64,000 nt of DNA from Mariannaea sp. PMI_226 (Eukaryota > Ascomycota > Sordariomycetes > Hypocreales > Nectriaceae): assembly GCA_024336345.1 (NCBI GenBank), contig JANFOG010000014.1, positions 620,001-684,000 on the forward strand, given 5' to 3'. The position numbers were made by a program, and so were the translations under genes. The notes beneath the pieces were generated by a model that ran no database searches, had not been told where the DNA came from, and worked only from the letters and a program-made list of their open reading frames with translations. Positions 33,447 to 45,114 of the stretch are shown in pieces; positions within the stretch are counted from its first letter, which is position 1; the number at the start of each line of letters is the position of its first letter.

Positions 33447-34653
33447 GATGCTCGGTGGCTGTAGTGGTACTTTGGCGTTCATTGCACAATCATATGAGTC
33501 AGTAATTATGACAGTTGACGGATCTCCTTGGTAGGGGCTGGCGATGGTTTGGCGCCTAGTATGCTCAATTTCTAAATGGCAAGAAATCAATTGATTTTAT
33601 CTCAGGAGATTCTTGAAGGAAGTTGGTTTTATATAAATTCATAATACTACCGCTTATATAAGTCTTGCTAACCTCCACAATGGAAGCCCTCATTCATGCC
33701 GTTACATACGTGCCTATAGCCAACTATACTGGGTAGCTTAGAATAGAAGATCCTGAGAGCAGGTTGTGAAGCTGTTTCATTTCAAACAATCGACAAGGCG
33801 AATATTTCTGGCGCTTGAATCAAGTGCCCTTATTTACTATAGCGTATCATTATATTAGGATTGAGCTCATCGCTAAAACGTCAAAATATCATTCCTTGAA
33901 CAATAAAATGCTTAGCTATGCCAGGCATATTGATGCCAAGATTGGTAAACTACGGTTTGCAATAGTTACCGGCGTATTTGGTCCCGTTGGGTTTGAATAG
34001 AGCGTTATCAGCATAGCACCGGGCAAACCTCAGGAGCTGGCTATTGTCATGGCTGATAAGAGCAAGAGGAGAGACACCCGGCGTCTGGACCTGGACGCCC
34101 ACGTAGTGCCTATCAGTATGAAAATTGTCGGCTTGTGAGAGGTTGTAGACCAGAACTGCCTTGATTTATTTTCCTTATCCTGCGGTAGTGTACTTACACC
34201 ACGAGATTCAACCACGAGATTTACATCTCATGTGTGCACTACAAAAAAAGTAAATCAATTTGGCAACAATCCATCTAGGTTCAGATACTTTTACTGAGTC
34301 ATTTGTGTGAGAAGAAAAACCACCTGCCTGTCTGGATACACAGTGCTCGTAAAACGGGCGGAGGATCGCTTTATTTATGACGTCCAGATCAAGCCTCACC
34401 GAGCGATTTAGTCAACGTCTTGCGATGTCGGCATTTCCACTGTTTTGATTGGGTGCGCCAACCCCAAAGGGTGCCGGGCTATGACATGCCCTCTCCTCAT
34501 CTGGCATCACCGAGTGCCGAGTAGACCAATAAGCTCAATTGGGGCCGTCATAGCGAAATACAAAAAAAGAAACCGTAAAATTCCCCATTCAAAAGCCTTT
34601 CATTCTCTTCTTCTACACCGATACCGCCTTGTCATTGACATTGGAAAAAGAAA
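33447..34653. other. intergenic region, 1.2 kb
   Basis: No gene seen. GTGCCGGG at 34471-34478 and GTGCCG at 34513-34518 lie 140-185 bp before the MFS start. Confidence 0.45.
34471..34518. promoter_or_regulatory. GTGCCGG-type motifs upstream of the MFS carrier
   Basis: GTGCCGGG (34471) and GTGCCG (34513) match the core found before the hydrolase, regulator and HAD genes. Confidence 0.35.
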
Positions 34654-36109
34654 ATGTCACCAACTTCAACTTCAAGCATCCAGTTGGAGGAGATGCGCAC
34701 GCCGAGTGAGCAGCATTCAATTGATCCTCACGAACACCATATGGCTCAAATCGATGCCCTTCCTCCAACTGACCGCGGCCGCGGTGCTTACACAGCGCTG
34801 GCTTGCTGTACCGTGGCACAAGCACCGATCTGGGGTATGTTTTGTCTAACCCTTTCAACTCGAGCAACAATTTCTTTGCTCCGAAGGCAAACTCACACTA
34901 AATTATGCAGGATACTCAGTTGCTTTTGGCATCTTCCAGGAATACTACACCTCCAAGAGCAAAGTGAAAGCCTCGACCAGTGCGATTGCCTCGATTGGTG
35001 CATCGCAGACGGGTATCATGTATCTCATGATGCCCGTGGCCTTCATCGCCTTGAATAGATACCCTCGCCTGCGAAAATGGTGTGGTCCTCTGGGACTTCT
35101 CATCACAGTCGTTAGTCTCACAGCCTCAGCCTTTTCCGACGACATTGGCGCTCTCATTGCCACTCAGGGTGTGCTCTACGCCATAGGTTGCAGTTTGCTG
35201 TTCAGTCCTATTTCACTTTATATGGATGAATGGTTTGTCGAGCGAAAGGGCCTGGCATACGGAATCATGTGGGCTGGCAAGTCAGCCGTTGGCGTGGCCA
35301 TGCCCTTTCTCTTCAGCGCGCTGTTGGACCGATTCGGGCTGAGGAACACACTACTCTCCTGGGCCGTTGCATCCGTGCTACTGACGTCTCCGACACTGCT
35401 GTTCCTCAAGCCCAGAATCGAAATCAGTCGGGAGTCGACATCAAAGCCCATAAACTTCTCATTCCTCGGATCCATGTCCTTCTGGGCGCTTCAGCTCGGC
35501 ATCATCATTCAGTCGCTTGGCTATCTCATGCCAAGTACATACCTGGCCAGTTATGCCAGCGCCATTGGCTTCTCGTCCGTGACAGGCCCCATTTTACTGG
35601 CGCTCTTTTCCCTGGCGTCTGTTCCCGGGTCTCTGATCCACGGAATGCTAGGTGACAAAGTTGCCGCTTCAAAAGTGATCATCGTGTCATCACTTGGCAG
35701 TGCCCTGCCGGTTTTCCTCCTCTGGGGTCTAAGCCGTCACCTGAGTACCATGGTTATCTTCGTCATTCTCTACGGCTTCTTTGCCGGTGGCTTCAGCGCA
35801 ACCTGGTCTGGAGCTTTGCAGGAAATCAAGGGAGACAATACGTCCGTGGATACTTCCTTAGTCTTTGGCATGCTTCTCGGCGGAAGAGGCATTGGATTCC
35901 TCGTTGCCGGTCCTATCAGTGGTGCTCTTGTGTCAATAGGGGGTTCCATCTCTGGGAGCGATGCGCTCGGTTATGCCACCAAATACGGCCCGATGATTCT
36001 TTGCACCGGCATCACGGCGATCCTGGGAGCGTGGTCCCCCTTGTGGAAAGCAGGCAAGGGCTTCAGCCTTAAGAGTGCTAGGGCTTTTATGCGTATCACA
36101 ACGGCGTAG
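34654..36109 (+). CDS. MFS transporter, monocarboxylate porter (MCT/SLC16-like)
   Basis: Two exons, 34654-34834 and 34911-36109 (76-bp intron), about 459 residues. A hydrophilic N-terminus of about 45 residues precedes 12 predicted membrane helices. First-helix region reads GAYTALACCTVAQAPIWGYSVAFGIFQEYY across the intron, then SIGASQTGIMYLMMPVAFIAL, LYMDEWFVERKGLAYGIMWAGKSAVG and GFFAGGFSATWSGALQEI. This layout is typical of fungal MCT homologs, which move short organic acids or related small molecules across the plasma membrane. In this group it may import or export the pathway substrate or acid product. Confidence 0.88.
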
Positions 36110-36734
36110 GAATTCATCGGAGGTGCTTTACTCTACCATTGTGTACTTGGATGCACTTGATTGTCCATCATATGAAAAGGGTTGGCACTTGCTAGATCTA
36201 TGATAACTGGTTGCGGGTCTGAGATACACGGCGTGATTCTCAGATATTGTGTTGGTTCTTAGGAAGGCTGAAGGGTTAAAATGTTATTGGTATCATTGGT
36301 ATAATTCCAATTGAATATGTTGTTGACTCGTGTTGGGGTAAGGATGTTGTACAATGACCCCAACCTGGGAGATCATGAGTCTCCTGCTTATCCAACACAA
36401 CGTCGCTTTTGCTCGTACAAATTCAGGGCTGTTTTGGCCCGGCTCAGGGTCGACTCACCCAGCCCCAGGTCACTATAGTCTGGCGCTAAAAATGATCACC
36501 TTTAGCGGATAACATCCACTAAAGTCAAAAGGTTCCCCTCAACCCCTTAGCGCACCGGCACCCATCGGCACACCGGCACGGAACAAAGGTGGGACGCACC
36601 GTCAACATCAGCGTCATAAATCTACCGGCACATCTTCACCCGGCTGGCTTCACCGCGTTTTCTCCATACGTCTTGCCTACGACAGTCTCTTACCAGGGGA
36701 TCAGTTCATCAAGCCTACTCTACCAATCGGAACC
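36110..36734. other. promoter region of the second Zn2Cys6 regulator
   Basis: 625 bp. A cluster of CCGGCAC motifs at 36555, 36573 and 36625 (plus CGGCAC at 36566) lies 100-180 bp before the ATG. No gene was seen. Confidence 0.5.
36553..36631. promoter_or_regulatory. CCGGCAC motif cluster before the regulator gene
   Basis: Three CCGGCAC and one CGGCAC within 79 bp, all in the same orientation, the reverse complement of the GTGCCGG repeats found before the HAD gene. CGG content fits a Zn2Cys6 site and suggests autoregulation. Confidence 0.45.
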
Positions 36735-39206
36735 ATGTCCGAGGAGTCAAATCGGGACGCTAATTCCACTGGCAATTGGTTGAATTCCGATCGGGCTCAA
36801 CCTTGGCGTAGGAGTGAAGTTCCTACGACAAGTGGGAGAAGTAGAAGGGCTACAAGGGCGTCAGTTTCTCAATACCCTGCGCACATACTAACTTACTTAC
36901 CACACTTGCAGATGCGACAACTGCCGGAGGCTCAGGGAAAAGTGCAACGGAGGCGTGCCCTGTGATAGATGTAATAAGTCTGGGCGACAATGTATGTTTA
37001 CAGAGGCCTTTAGAAGAACGAGGAACCCACAAAACCCCGGCCCCTCTCGATCACGGCCACCCCCTGATGCTGTTGACCCAACTACATTCTTCGAAGTTGA
37101 GAGAATCAGGACACTTGAGAGTATCGTTAAACATTTCACTGGAATCGAACAGTGCACCAAGACGAACCTCCAAGAAGTCGTCGCTTCCATACAGGCAGAT
37201 AAGGGCAGCCCATACCAATCGGATGGGCCTGGACTGGGAGAGCTTGAACGCATGGATACTTTGGAAGGGACCAGAGCTGACTCTTCAACGACACTTCCAG
37301 GTAAGTTGAGAGAAAAAGACAACCTCAAATTCAACATCCATTTCCTGGACTAACACACTGCTACCAATAGTTGAAGAGTTTTCTCACTCCGAATTTTCTC
37401 GTCGCTTGCAGCAGAAAGTGGAAACACAATCAGAGAGATGCCAGAATGTGAGTATTTGTTTCATCCTCCGTAATAAACATGCTTAATAACGGCATTCTGG
37501 ACAGGAACTGGGCTCTGGCGTAATACCAACCCAACAACTTCTCTCAAGAGACTTTGTTGTGTATGAAGCCGTATCTCTCTTTCCTCCATCTCAAGTCGCT
37601 CTCCTACTTATAGATGTATTCTTCAACGTTGCACAAACAAATTATTTCTATGTTGATGAAGGCTTTCTTCGACATAAAATTTCCGAGTTTTATGGACAAG
37701 CCACGCGCCTCTCCATCACCGATGCCCCATGGGTATGCACCACACTCATGGTATTCGCCGTTGGGACCCAATTTGCGCACTTAGCTTCAAGTCAGAGAGG
37801 ATCAATGAAACGAGGAAATGGAGATATGATGAATATTAGTTCCGCTATGGACGATACACTTGCTCTGGCTTTCTTTCGGAAGGCTACTAGCCTAGTCCCC
37901 GATGTGATGGCTATCAGCTCGCCGCAGAGCGTCCAAGCTTTCGGCCTACTTGGCATTTATGTCCTGCCGCTGGATCCTGCAGGGTTGTCGTGCACATATT
38001 TTGGCGTTGCTATCAAAATAGCCACTCAAAATGGCATGCACAAAAAGAACAATAAACCTCACAAAACCAAGGAAATGGAAATTCGAAACCGGATATGGTG
38101 GACTGTCTATACACTCGAGAGGTCTGCTTTGAGTATCAACAGAATATTGAAATTGGAGATGGCTAACGAGACGTCGTAGACGAATTTCTATTCTCCATGG
38201 GAGACCACCATCAATACCTCGATCCGAGATCAATGCGGACGCATCAGTAGATATGCCTGAATTGCAGCCATCAGATAGAGTGAATACGTTTCACAATGTA
38301 GTGGCACAAAAGGGCATTACAGAAATAATGGAAGACGCCCGAGATGCGATGTTTGACCTCCTATCTTGATGGTTTGGATCTAGATGCTAACTGGGTTACA
38401 GCTTAACTTTGAAGAAGGCAGACAAATCGAAAATTCCCACTTCAGTCAAAAACGTACTGAAAGTGAAGCAACGATTGGAAACCTGGTGGACAAGTCTCCC
38501 AGAAGAGACCTTTTGCCGAGATTTGACACCAGGAAAACCACTCTTCCGGTCAAACATTCACCTAGCTTTAACATACCACCTAGCTCACATCTTCATGGGT
38601 AGATCGTTCATTTTTGATGACGTGCTTAAGCCCCAAGAACCCCGAGGTGGCAAATGGGCGAATGTCCGGGATGAATTGATCGACAACTGCGTCAAAAGCG
38701 CTGCGACATCAATTGAGCTTTGCCAGGTACTGAAAGATGAGTTTGGGCTTTCCAAATCATCCTATACCGAGTTCACATCGTGTTGTGCTGCTGTTCTGGC
38801 ATTGGTAGCTCAACGCATCTGTGCCAAGAACGACACACTCAAGGATCTTTGCAACCAAGGTCTCCTCTTGTTGAAGACTATGTCAAGCGGGGTTTTTGCT
38901 CAGAGCTGCGAAAGGAAAGGTCTGGAGATTCTAGAAATGGCCCTACAAAAACTTGATGGTAGTCACAAGGAGAATCCCTCATTAAACGGAACCGGATACA
39001 CCGAGTTTCGCAATTGGGTGGCGATGCAGCAAATTGTACCTGGAGAGACACCACGACAAGATGAAGTGTTACCACAAATGGCCTGGTCATCCGAAGGTGG
39101 CCTGATGCCGGGGACAATGCACCAACAGGATTTTACACCTTCAATGCTGGCGGACTTGAGTTCGTTACCAGGGCTGGATGAGTGGTTCCAATACTCCATA
39201 AACTAA
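36735..39206 (+). CDS. Zn2Cys6 transcription factor of the hydrolase/SDR/MFS/HAD group
   Basis: Six exons: 36735-36859, 36912-37300, 37371-37447, 37505-38121, 38180-38350 and 38402-39206 (introns 52, 70, 57, 58 and 51 bp), about 727 residues in frame. Zinc cluster C43-X2-C-X6-C-X5-C-X2-C-X6-C69 starts right at exon 2. A fungal transcription-factor domain follows: TNYFYVDEGFLRHKI, FGLLGIYVLPLDPAGLSCTYFGVAIKIA, and across intron 4 RIWWTVYTLERRISILHGRPPSI. Intron 4 (GTCTGC donor) and intron 5 (GTTTGA donor) have unusual 5' sites, but reading through either meets a stop and loses the conserved frame. Likely the local pathway regulator. Confidence 0.85.
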
Positions 39207-39853
39207 TTTTCCTGTTTCTTGGCATTTGGGTTGGACTTTTGCATAACTTCTTTATACTATTTCTAGGCCAAATTGGCTCATTATAGGAGAAGTAGAATGT
39301 CAACAAAAGGGGCGAAGAACCTTGCAAGACATGGGCAAGAGAAGTTCTTTGTGCGGGGCCTATAATAGATGTGGTACAATGAGTCGTCCGCTTTCGCTAG
39401 CTGTGGGCGAGCTCTGGTATCGATACTTATATTGAGATAAAAGGAGAGTTCTATAGCTGGATCTCTCATGAGATTCTCCTCTTAATGGCTTTTCAGGCAT
39501 GGCCATTGTCATATTCACGAATGGACTAACTGGATATATCTCCGAAAGTACTAGCTTTGGTTCTCGATACACCCGTTACATGATTGATGATGTTCTGCTC
39601 TTTGTGACGGGACTAGAAGATTGAAACGGAAATTAACCTCCTCATACTCTACCGCATCTATTTTAGAAGAGGCTAAATGCATCAACTCTAATATGCACCT
39701 ATTGTGTCTGTCCATAATGCTGCTCGAATAAGTGCAATATGACACGCCGCTGGTGTAGTGCACAAAAACGATTACGACAAATGCCATCTAGAAATATGGG
39801 GACTTCTTAGGTCAAAGAAAATCAATTTTAACAACTATAAACCAATCTGCATC
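39207..39853. other. convergent 3' spacer
   Basis: 647 bp between the ends of the regulator and HAD genes. No gene or RNA was seen. Confidence 0.5.
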
Positions 39854-40576
39854 TTATGAAGTGCTCAGTTCCTTCTCTAACGCGTCGGCCATGTCCTTCA
39901 AAGTATCAAACCGCCAGTCATACACCACATCATATTTATTGCCCATAATAGCCCCAGGTCGCTCAATCCAACTCGACTTGATGCCCATCTTCTTAGCAGG
40001 GTGGTGATCATGGAATTGACTCTGGGCTGTTTGGAGCACCCTGGACTTCTCGATGCCAAACTTGGCCTCCGCCTGACCAAGCATGTACTCAAAGTTTCGC
40101 AGGTCAGGTTTGTAGCTGCCAACATCCTGGGCAGTGATGACCAGATCAAAGGGGACGCCTTCCAGTGGTCCCTTGTTGCTTAGACGGAAGGATTCTAAAT
40201 CAACATTGGAGAGGACCACGAGTTTGTAATGTTTGCCAAGCCGCTTCAAGGCCTCGACGGTGTCTGGGAAAGCGGGCCAGCTTCCCACCGAGGCCCCGAA
40301 TGCCTTGTCCTGCTCTGCAGTTGGAGCAGGGAGGCCCAGACGCTCAGCAATTTGTGGGTGAATAGTGGTGACGAGTTCAGAGTATTTCATGTCAGGAGTT
40401 TTTGTCTGCTGAGTGCGCTCGAGCTCATGATATACTTCTAGGAGTTTCCCTCGGGGAAAGGTAGCGTTGTTCTGCTCTAGTAGAGGCTTTAAGCCATTGA
40501 GAATGCCAGTCTCCCAGTCAATCAAGGTGCCGTAAACATCGAACGACAGGAGACGATATTCGGAGAGACGAGACAT
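39854..40576 (-). CDS. HAD-superfamily hydrolase, haloacid dehalogenase type II-like
   Basis: Intronless, 240 residues from the ATG at 40576; an in-frame open stretch to 40648 is leader. HAD motif I is FDVYGTLID (Asp13 nucleophile, Thr17), motif II is VVLSNVD (Ser123), motif III is SYKPD (Lys156, Asp158), and the end motif is HDHHPAKKMGIKSSWIER. These match bacterial L-2-haloacid dehalogenases and their fungal homologs, which hydrolyse 2-haloalkanoates to hydroxy acids; some relatives act on phosphates. A triple GTGCCGGT repeat lies about 240 bp upstream. With an Asp-nucleophile hydrolase and a monocarboxylate carrier nearby, a dehalogenating pathway is a reasonable but unproven idea. Confidence 0.88.
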   Translation of the reverse strand: MSRLSEYRLLSFDVYGTLIDWETGILNGLKPLLEQNNATFPRGKLLEVYHELERTQQTKTPDMKYSELVTTIHPQIAERLGLPAPTAEQDKAFGASVGSWPAFPDTVEALKRLGKHYKLVVLSNVDLESFRLSNKGPLEGVPFDLVITAQDVGSYKPDLRNFEYMLGQAEAKFGIEKSRVLQTAQSQFHDHHPAKKMGIKSSWIERPGAIMGNKYDVVYDWRFDTLKDMADALEKELSTS

Positions 40577-41701
40577 CTTGGCGAGATTCTTGGTCTGAAA
40601 AGAATGGTGATGCAGTTCTAATGATATAATAGTTATGCTGGTATTCAAATCGAACAGGCTATAGCTTGATTATGAATGTAATAAATAAATGAATCAATCA
40701 AGAGAACAACTGTTGACTTAAGAGTTGCTCAATTGAAGGAACTCTTAGACTATGCCGTGGTTAAGCGGATTTAGGCTCGTAGAAAGTGATGGAGTCCCCG
40801 GAGGTGGATATGCTGACGTGCCGGTGTGCCGGTGTGCCGGGTCCGGAGCGAGCGCCAGTGGAGGGGGCGATTCGCTGATATCGAAGTAACGCTGTTGGGG
40901 AAACATGGTCTACGCTCGTTCGACGAAACCGGACTAGATTGCTACGGTTATTATCGCATTACAGGTGGAATCTGATGTATAGGAAACGAGCGTTCAGTGA
41001 CATGGTGCGTAGGTTTGTTCCGACGGCCATTTTCCTCTGATGTATAAACATGTGTAGCTTATGCTACCGGGTGGTGACCGCCATGAGATTGGCTAAAAAA
41101 TCCATGTAGGCATATAAAAACAATGAGTAACGAATAGGCTATAAATGGTGGCAACTATGCTTTGGCGCGAGGATCTTTGGCCTTACCACTATAATCCATT
41201 ACTTAAGTTCCTCGCTCGAGCAAAACAGTTACCGAAATTGCAAACACATGCTGTAGTCATTCACACTATCTTGCCATGGCCCTGTAGTCTCTTGTAACTG
41301 GTCAACTCCGCCATATCTAGCAATTTCGTTATAGATCTTAGGATATGATGGGGAGCTGAGCCATTTCGAGCTCTTGCCAAACCAATATCTTAGGTATCTG
41401 TTATTACCTACATTAGAGTCATATATTATATCAATATCATTAGAGCTAGATTTAACTAGCATTCTATACAACTTCTGGAAAAGCCTAGAAACCTGAGCTC
41501 ATTTAATCGTGTCTAATCCAAATCGTAACCAATATATCTCGTAATGCTTTTCTGGGGAGATATTCCAAAACTTCTAGAGACTTTGACAAAAAAATGACCC
41601 TCATTCCAGTTTATTTCTTTGGCACTAGCTATGAACAAGAAAACCGACTGATAACAAGGCACTACGCATCTCAGGCCACTCCACCAAGACCGGTCTAAAC
41701 T
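40577..41701. other. intergenic region, 1.1 kb
   Basis: HAD promoter on the left, 3' flank of the TatD gene on the right. Apart from the tandem motif at 40818-40841 I see nothing gene-like. Confidence 0.45.
40818..40841. promoter_or_regulatory. triple tandem GTGCCGGT repeat before the HAD gene
   Basis: Three uninterrupted 8-bp units GTGCCGGT, the last ending GTGCCGGG, immediately before a TCCGGA palindrome. The distance to the HAD ATG is about 240 bp. The same core clusters before the regulator gene. Confidence 0.5.
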
Positions 41702-42792
41702 TCAGTAGTCCTCAACCGCTGAGCTATCTGGATCTATCATGATTTGATGTTGGCCCTCCTCGAGACCGAACATCCGTGTACTGTTTTCCCAGGCTCTATC
41801 GGCAACTTCCTCCACAGTAATGCCCTTCAATCCAGCAACCACGAAAGCAATACGCTCAATCATACAGCTCTCGTTTCTTCCTTTAACCATAAAATGAGGG
41901 TCCCATTTGTTTCGTTTCTTCGCCATTGGTAATTGAGAAGCATTCGCGCAATAGCGTTTTATGAGCTCAGAAGTGTCCTCTAAGTAACCCCACGGCGAGT
42001 CGGTCTCAATTTGGAGCCGGTCTAACGGAATATCGGCTACCATCTTGAGGCTTTCCTCGTCAGAGAAACTAAAAGCATTGACACTTATATCGAATCCTAG
42101 CTCGACAAGCTTTCGCATCTGGTCAGTCGACCCCACAAAGCTGTGAACCAGACCACGTCGTCGAAGTAGTGGTGTGTAAGGAGCTATAATTTCCACGAAA
42201 TCTTTGAATGCCGATCTGCAGTGCAAAAACAGCGGCAGGTCAAAATTCTCGGACACGTATAGGTCCAGTTGAGCCTTGAATGCTTCTCTTTGTGCCTCTA
42301 TGCTGGCATATTTCAACCGGTCGTAATCTAGACCGAGTTCTCCGAAGGCAGCAAGTGGACTGAAGGGTTGTCTCAGTAGAGCGTGCACTTCACTTGCGAG
42401 ACGGTGGAGGTAATCTTTGCCACCCTGTTCGATTTCAATCGCATGATAAGGATGCACCCCAACCGTGATGTAACACTGGCCAGGGCGAGATCTTGCAATA
42501 GTCGCATTTGAGGCGACATCAGCGAGACGCATGCCTGTGAGTAGAACTTTTGAGACGCCAACACCAAGAGCCCGATCAAGAGTACACTCGAAGTCAAAAG
42601 GGTGATACTGCTTATCTCTGTAGACTCCTGCGAATTCTTTTGCTGTTGCAGTAACAGCGACCTACGTTGGTCAGTCAAATAGTCAATATTATCACGATGG
42701 GTACTACGTACATCCGCATACTGAAGCTTTCTGAGCGCTCCACGTGGGGCTTCGGTAGGAAAACCATCCAAGCTCATAGATTTGCTTCCCAT
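41702..42792 (-). CDS. TatD-related metal-dependent deoxyribonuclease
   Basis: Two exons on the minus strand, 42792-42712 and 42661-41702 (50-bp intron), about 346 residues. Near the N-terminus, after a short leader, AVTATAKEFAGVYRDKQYHPFDFECTL matches the TatD opening, although the first metal HxH-type site is degenerate (YADVAVTAT). VGVHPYHAIEI, FGELGLDYDR, PLFLHCRSAFKDF, LVHSFVG and LQIETDSPWGYL supply His, Glu and Asp ligands. TatD enzymes are Mg-dependent exonucleases/endonucleases linked to DNA repair and apoptotic DNA breakdown. Loss of the N-terminal metal residues would be worth testing. Confidence 0.88.
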
Positions 42793-43987
42793 AATGGATT
42801 TAAGTCAGGGACCACGGATGAAAATTGGATATTAGTCAATGGGCGGGCGAAAATGCCTAAACCAGCAAGACCAAGCAAGAAAAAGAATCAATGAGGATAA
42901 ACACTTAGACGGTGGAAATATACTGATTGCAAGCTGAAGACACAGTTTGAGTGAAGGAGATAGTGGCATACTGGTGGTACTTATAAGTTGCATCCTAGGG
43001 TGATTTGTTTACCCATGAGATGAGCAGGGCATACATCTAGTTGAACTCTGATCTGGCCAGCATCCGGGACCGGAGGTAGAGTTCCGGATCGGTTGGGAAA
43101 ACTGAAATACTCAAAGTACTACTCGGTATGGGCGTTAAGCTATCACAGAGAACAGCGGCTTCACCGTGGTTCAAGCTATGTCGATGCAACTGTTATTGCT
43201 GACATTATCTATTCCGCAAAGACACACTCCCACCCGCAAAACTTATGCCTTTGCAGACAGTTAGGCCGTTGCTAAGCGACGTAAGATTTCTTTGAATTAG
43301 ATACCATCATGATTTTGCTGTCGACCCCGCAAAGCTTCCAAACCGCAAACCGTCAACTTGGCAGCTTGTTCCGGTTGCCGGCCCGGCCAGTCTCTTCCAC
43401 GCTTAGATACAGCAAGCACGCAAAGGCCTTCTTCCGCCGCACACATCTGTTAATGCGGCCGTTTGATATTTCCACCTTTAGGTATGTCTCAATTACCATA
43501 CTGTCATAGTCTGATTGATTCACACGGGATGCCCTAGTCGTAGTTGGTTTCATTTGGCGGAGAGTGTTATAGTGGCATCGGATGAGTACCAGCCAAATTT
43601 ACGCCAATAGCCAATTGCGGATATTCTTGATCACATCCTCTATGGGAGTTCTTCCTAAAACTACGCAGCAGTTTGCAACTCTTGACAAACGTCTGTCCAA
43701 TCCACTGTCTTACCAAGCTCAGATTAAACGTTGATTACAGCCGGTTCCGTCCCGCTTGACCGGCACAGGATGGTAGCACGGGTTTGTCACAAGAGTTGTC
43801 TCAGCCAGGCTTTGCGGTCTTCAATTAAAGCCACCTACCTACCTTGAGGTGAGCGTGGCTCGCCTTGGATTCTTGGCACTCTTCGTCAGTGCATTCATCC
43901 TATATATTGACAAGAACCGAAAGCATCTAGAGCATTTGCTACGATTGAACTAAGATTTTGAAGACGCACGTTCTGGACGTGGTTAAA
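42793..43987. other. intergenic region, 1.2 kb
   Basis: Divergent spacer between the TatD and D-amino-acid oxidase genes. No gene or repeat was recognised; short frames lack any domain pattern. Confidence 0.45.
43901..43908 (+). promoter_or_regulatory. TATA-like box of the D-amino-acid oxidase
   Basis: TATATATT about 80 bp before the ATG at 43988. Confidence 0.4.
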
Positions 43988-45114
43988 ATGGAAATTGGCA
44001 TCATTGGTTCCGGGGTCATCGGACTCACGTCAGCCCTCGCCCTACTCGACGCTGGTTACAGTGTCACTATCCTTGCTCGCGATCTACCTGGTGATGATAG
44101 CTCTATGAAATGGGCGAGCCCTTGGTAAGGCCAAGTCCTCTCATTGATTCGGTTCCTTCACAGCTAATAAATCTGGTTTAAAAGGGCTGGTGCTGGCATT
44201 CTTCCTCACCCAGACAGCAAAGGGCATGATTTGCAAACTCAGACTTTCAAATTTTACTGGGCTTTGGCGCACCGTGACCCAACCAGTGGAGTACAGGTGT
44301 GTTGTATATTTTGTCTTACCTGACTTGATTATCGTGAAAAGTCTTTACTGAATCATTCTCAAAGGTCGTGGATGTTACCGAGTACTTCGATGATCGAATG
44401 GATGACTCCACCATCTGGTACAAGCAGATAGTCCCAAAGTATCGTCGCTTGCCACCAAAGGATCTCCCAGCAAATGCCAAGATCGGGTTCAAATATCAGT
44501 CGATGACGATCAATCCAGTTGTATTCTTACCCTGGATTAAAAAGCTTCTTGAAAACAGAGGGGCACGTTTCATTCGCGCTGAAATCAAATCAATAGATGA
44601 GGCCCAGTCAATTCTACAGGCCAAGGTCATTGTCAATGCCTCTGGATTAGGGTCATTCGAGCTTGCTCACGACAACGAAGTGATTGCCGTTCGCGGCCAG
44701 ACAATGCTTGTCGAAAGCGATTCACATGAAATGGTAATGTTTCAGGGATCTCACTATACCTACCAGATTCCGCGTATGTACAGCGGAGGCGTCATCATCG
44801 GCGGAGTCAGTCAGCTGGGAAATTTGGATCCAAAAGCAGATCCCAAAACACGACAGGACATATTGCGACGAATAAGTCTCATTACTGATGATCAATCCAA
44901 GCCGGTTGATCTAGACCAGCGTGTAATGAAAGACCTTGTTGGTTTTCGGCCACATAGGCAAGGAGGATATCGATTAGGACGGGAAGGGGATGTGATCCAT
45001 GCCTATGGCTTCAATACCCTTGGATATACCTACAGCTACGGTGTGGCTTTGAAAGTGCAAGAGCTAGTAAAGTCTGCGTTAGATGAGAAGTGCGCCTTAC
45101 GAGGTAACCTATAG
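43988..45114 (+). CDS. D-amino-acid oxidase (FAD-dependent)
   Basis: Three exons: 43988-44124, 44185-44296 and 44365-45114 (introns 60 and 68 bp), about 332 residues. GSGVIG (7-12) is the FAD-binding fold. [14 protein letters not shown] is the DAAO signature restored across intron 1. [35 protein letters not shown] and [13 protein letters not shown] follow, the last with the substrate-carboxylate Arg. The enzyme oxidises D-amino acids to imino acids with H2O2 and is normally peroxisomal. The C-terminus here is RGNL, without an SKL-type signal, so it may be cytosolic or imported otherwise. Its neighbour is an ACS-type carrier. Confidence 0.92.
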
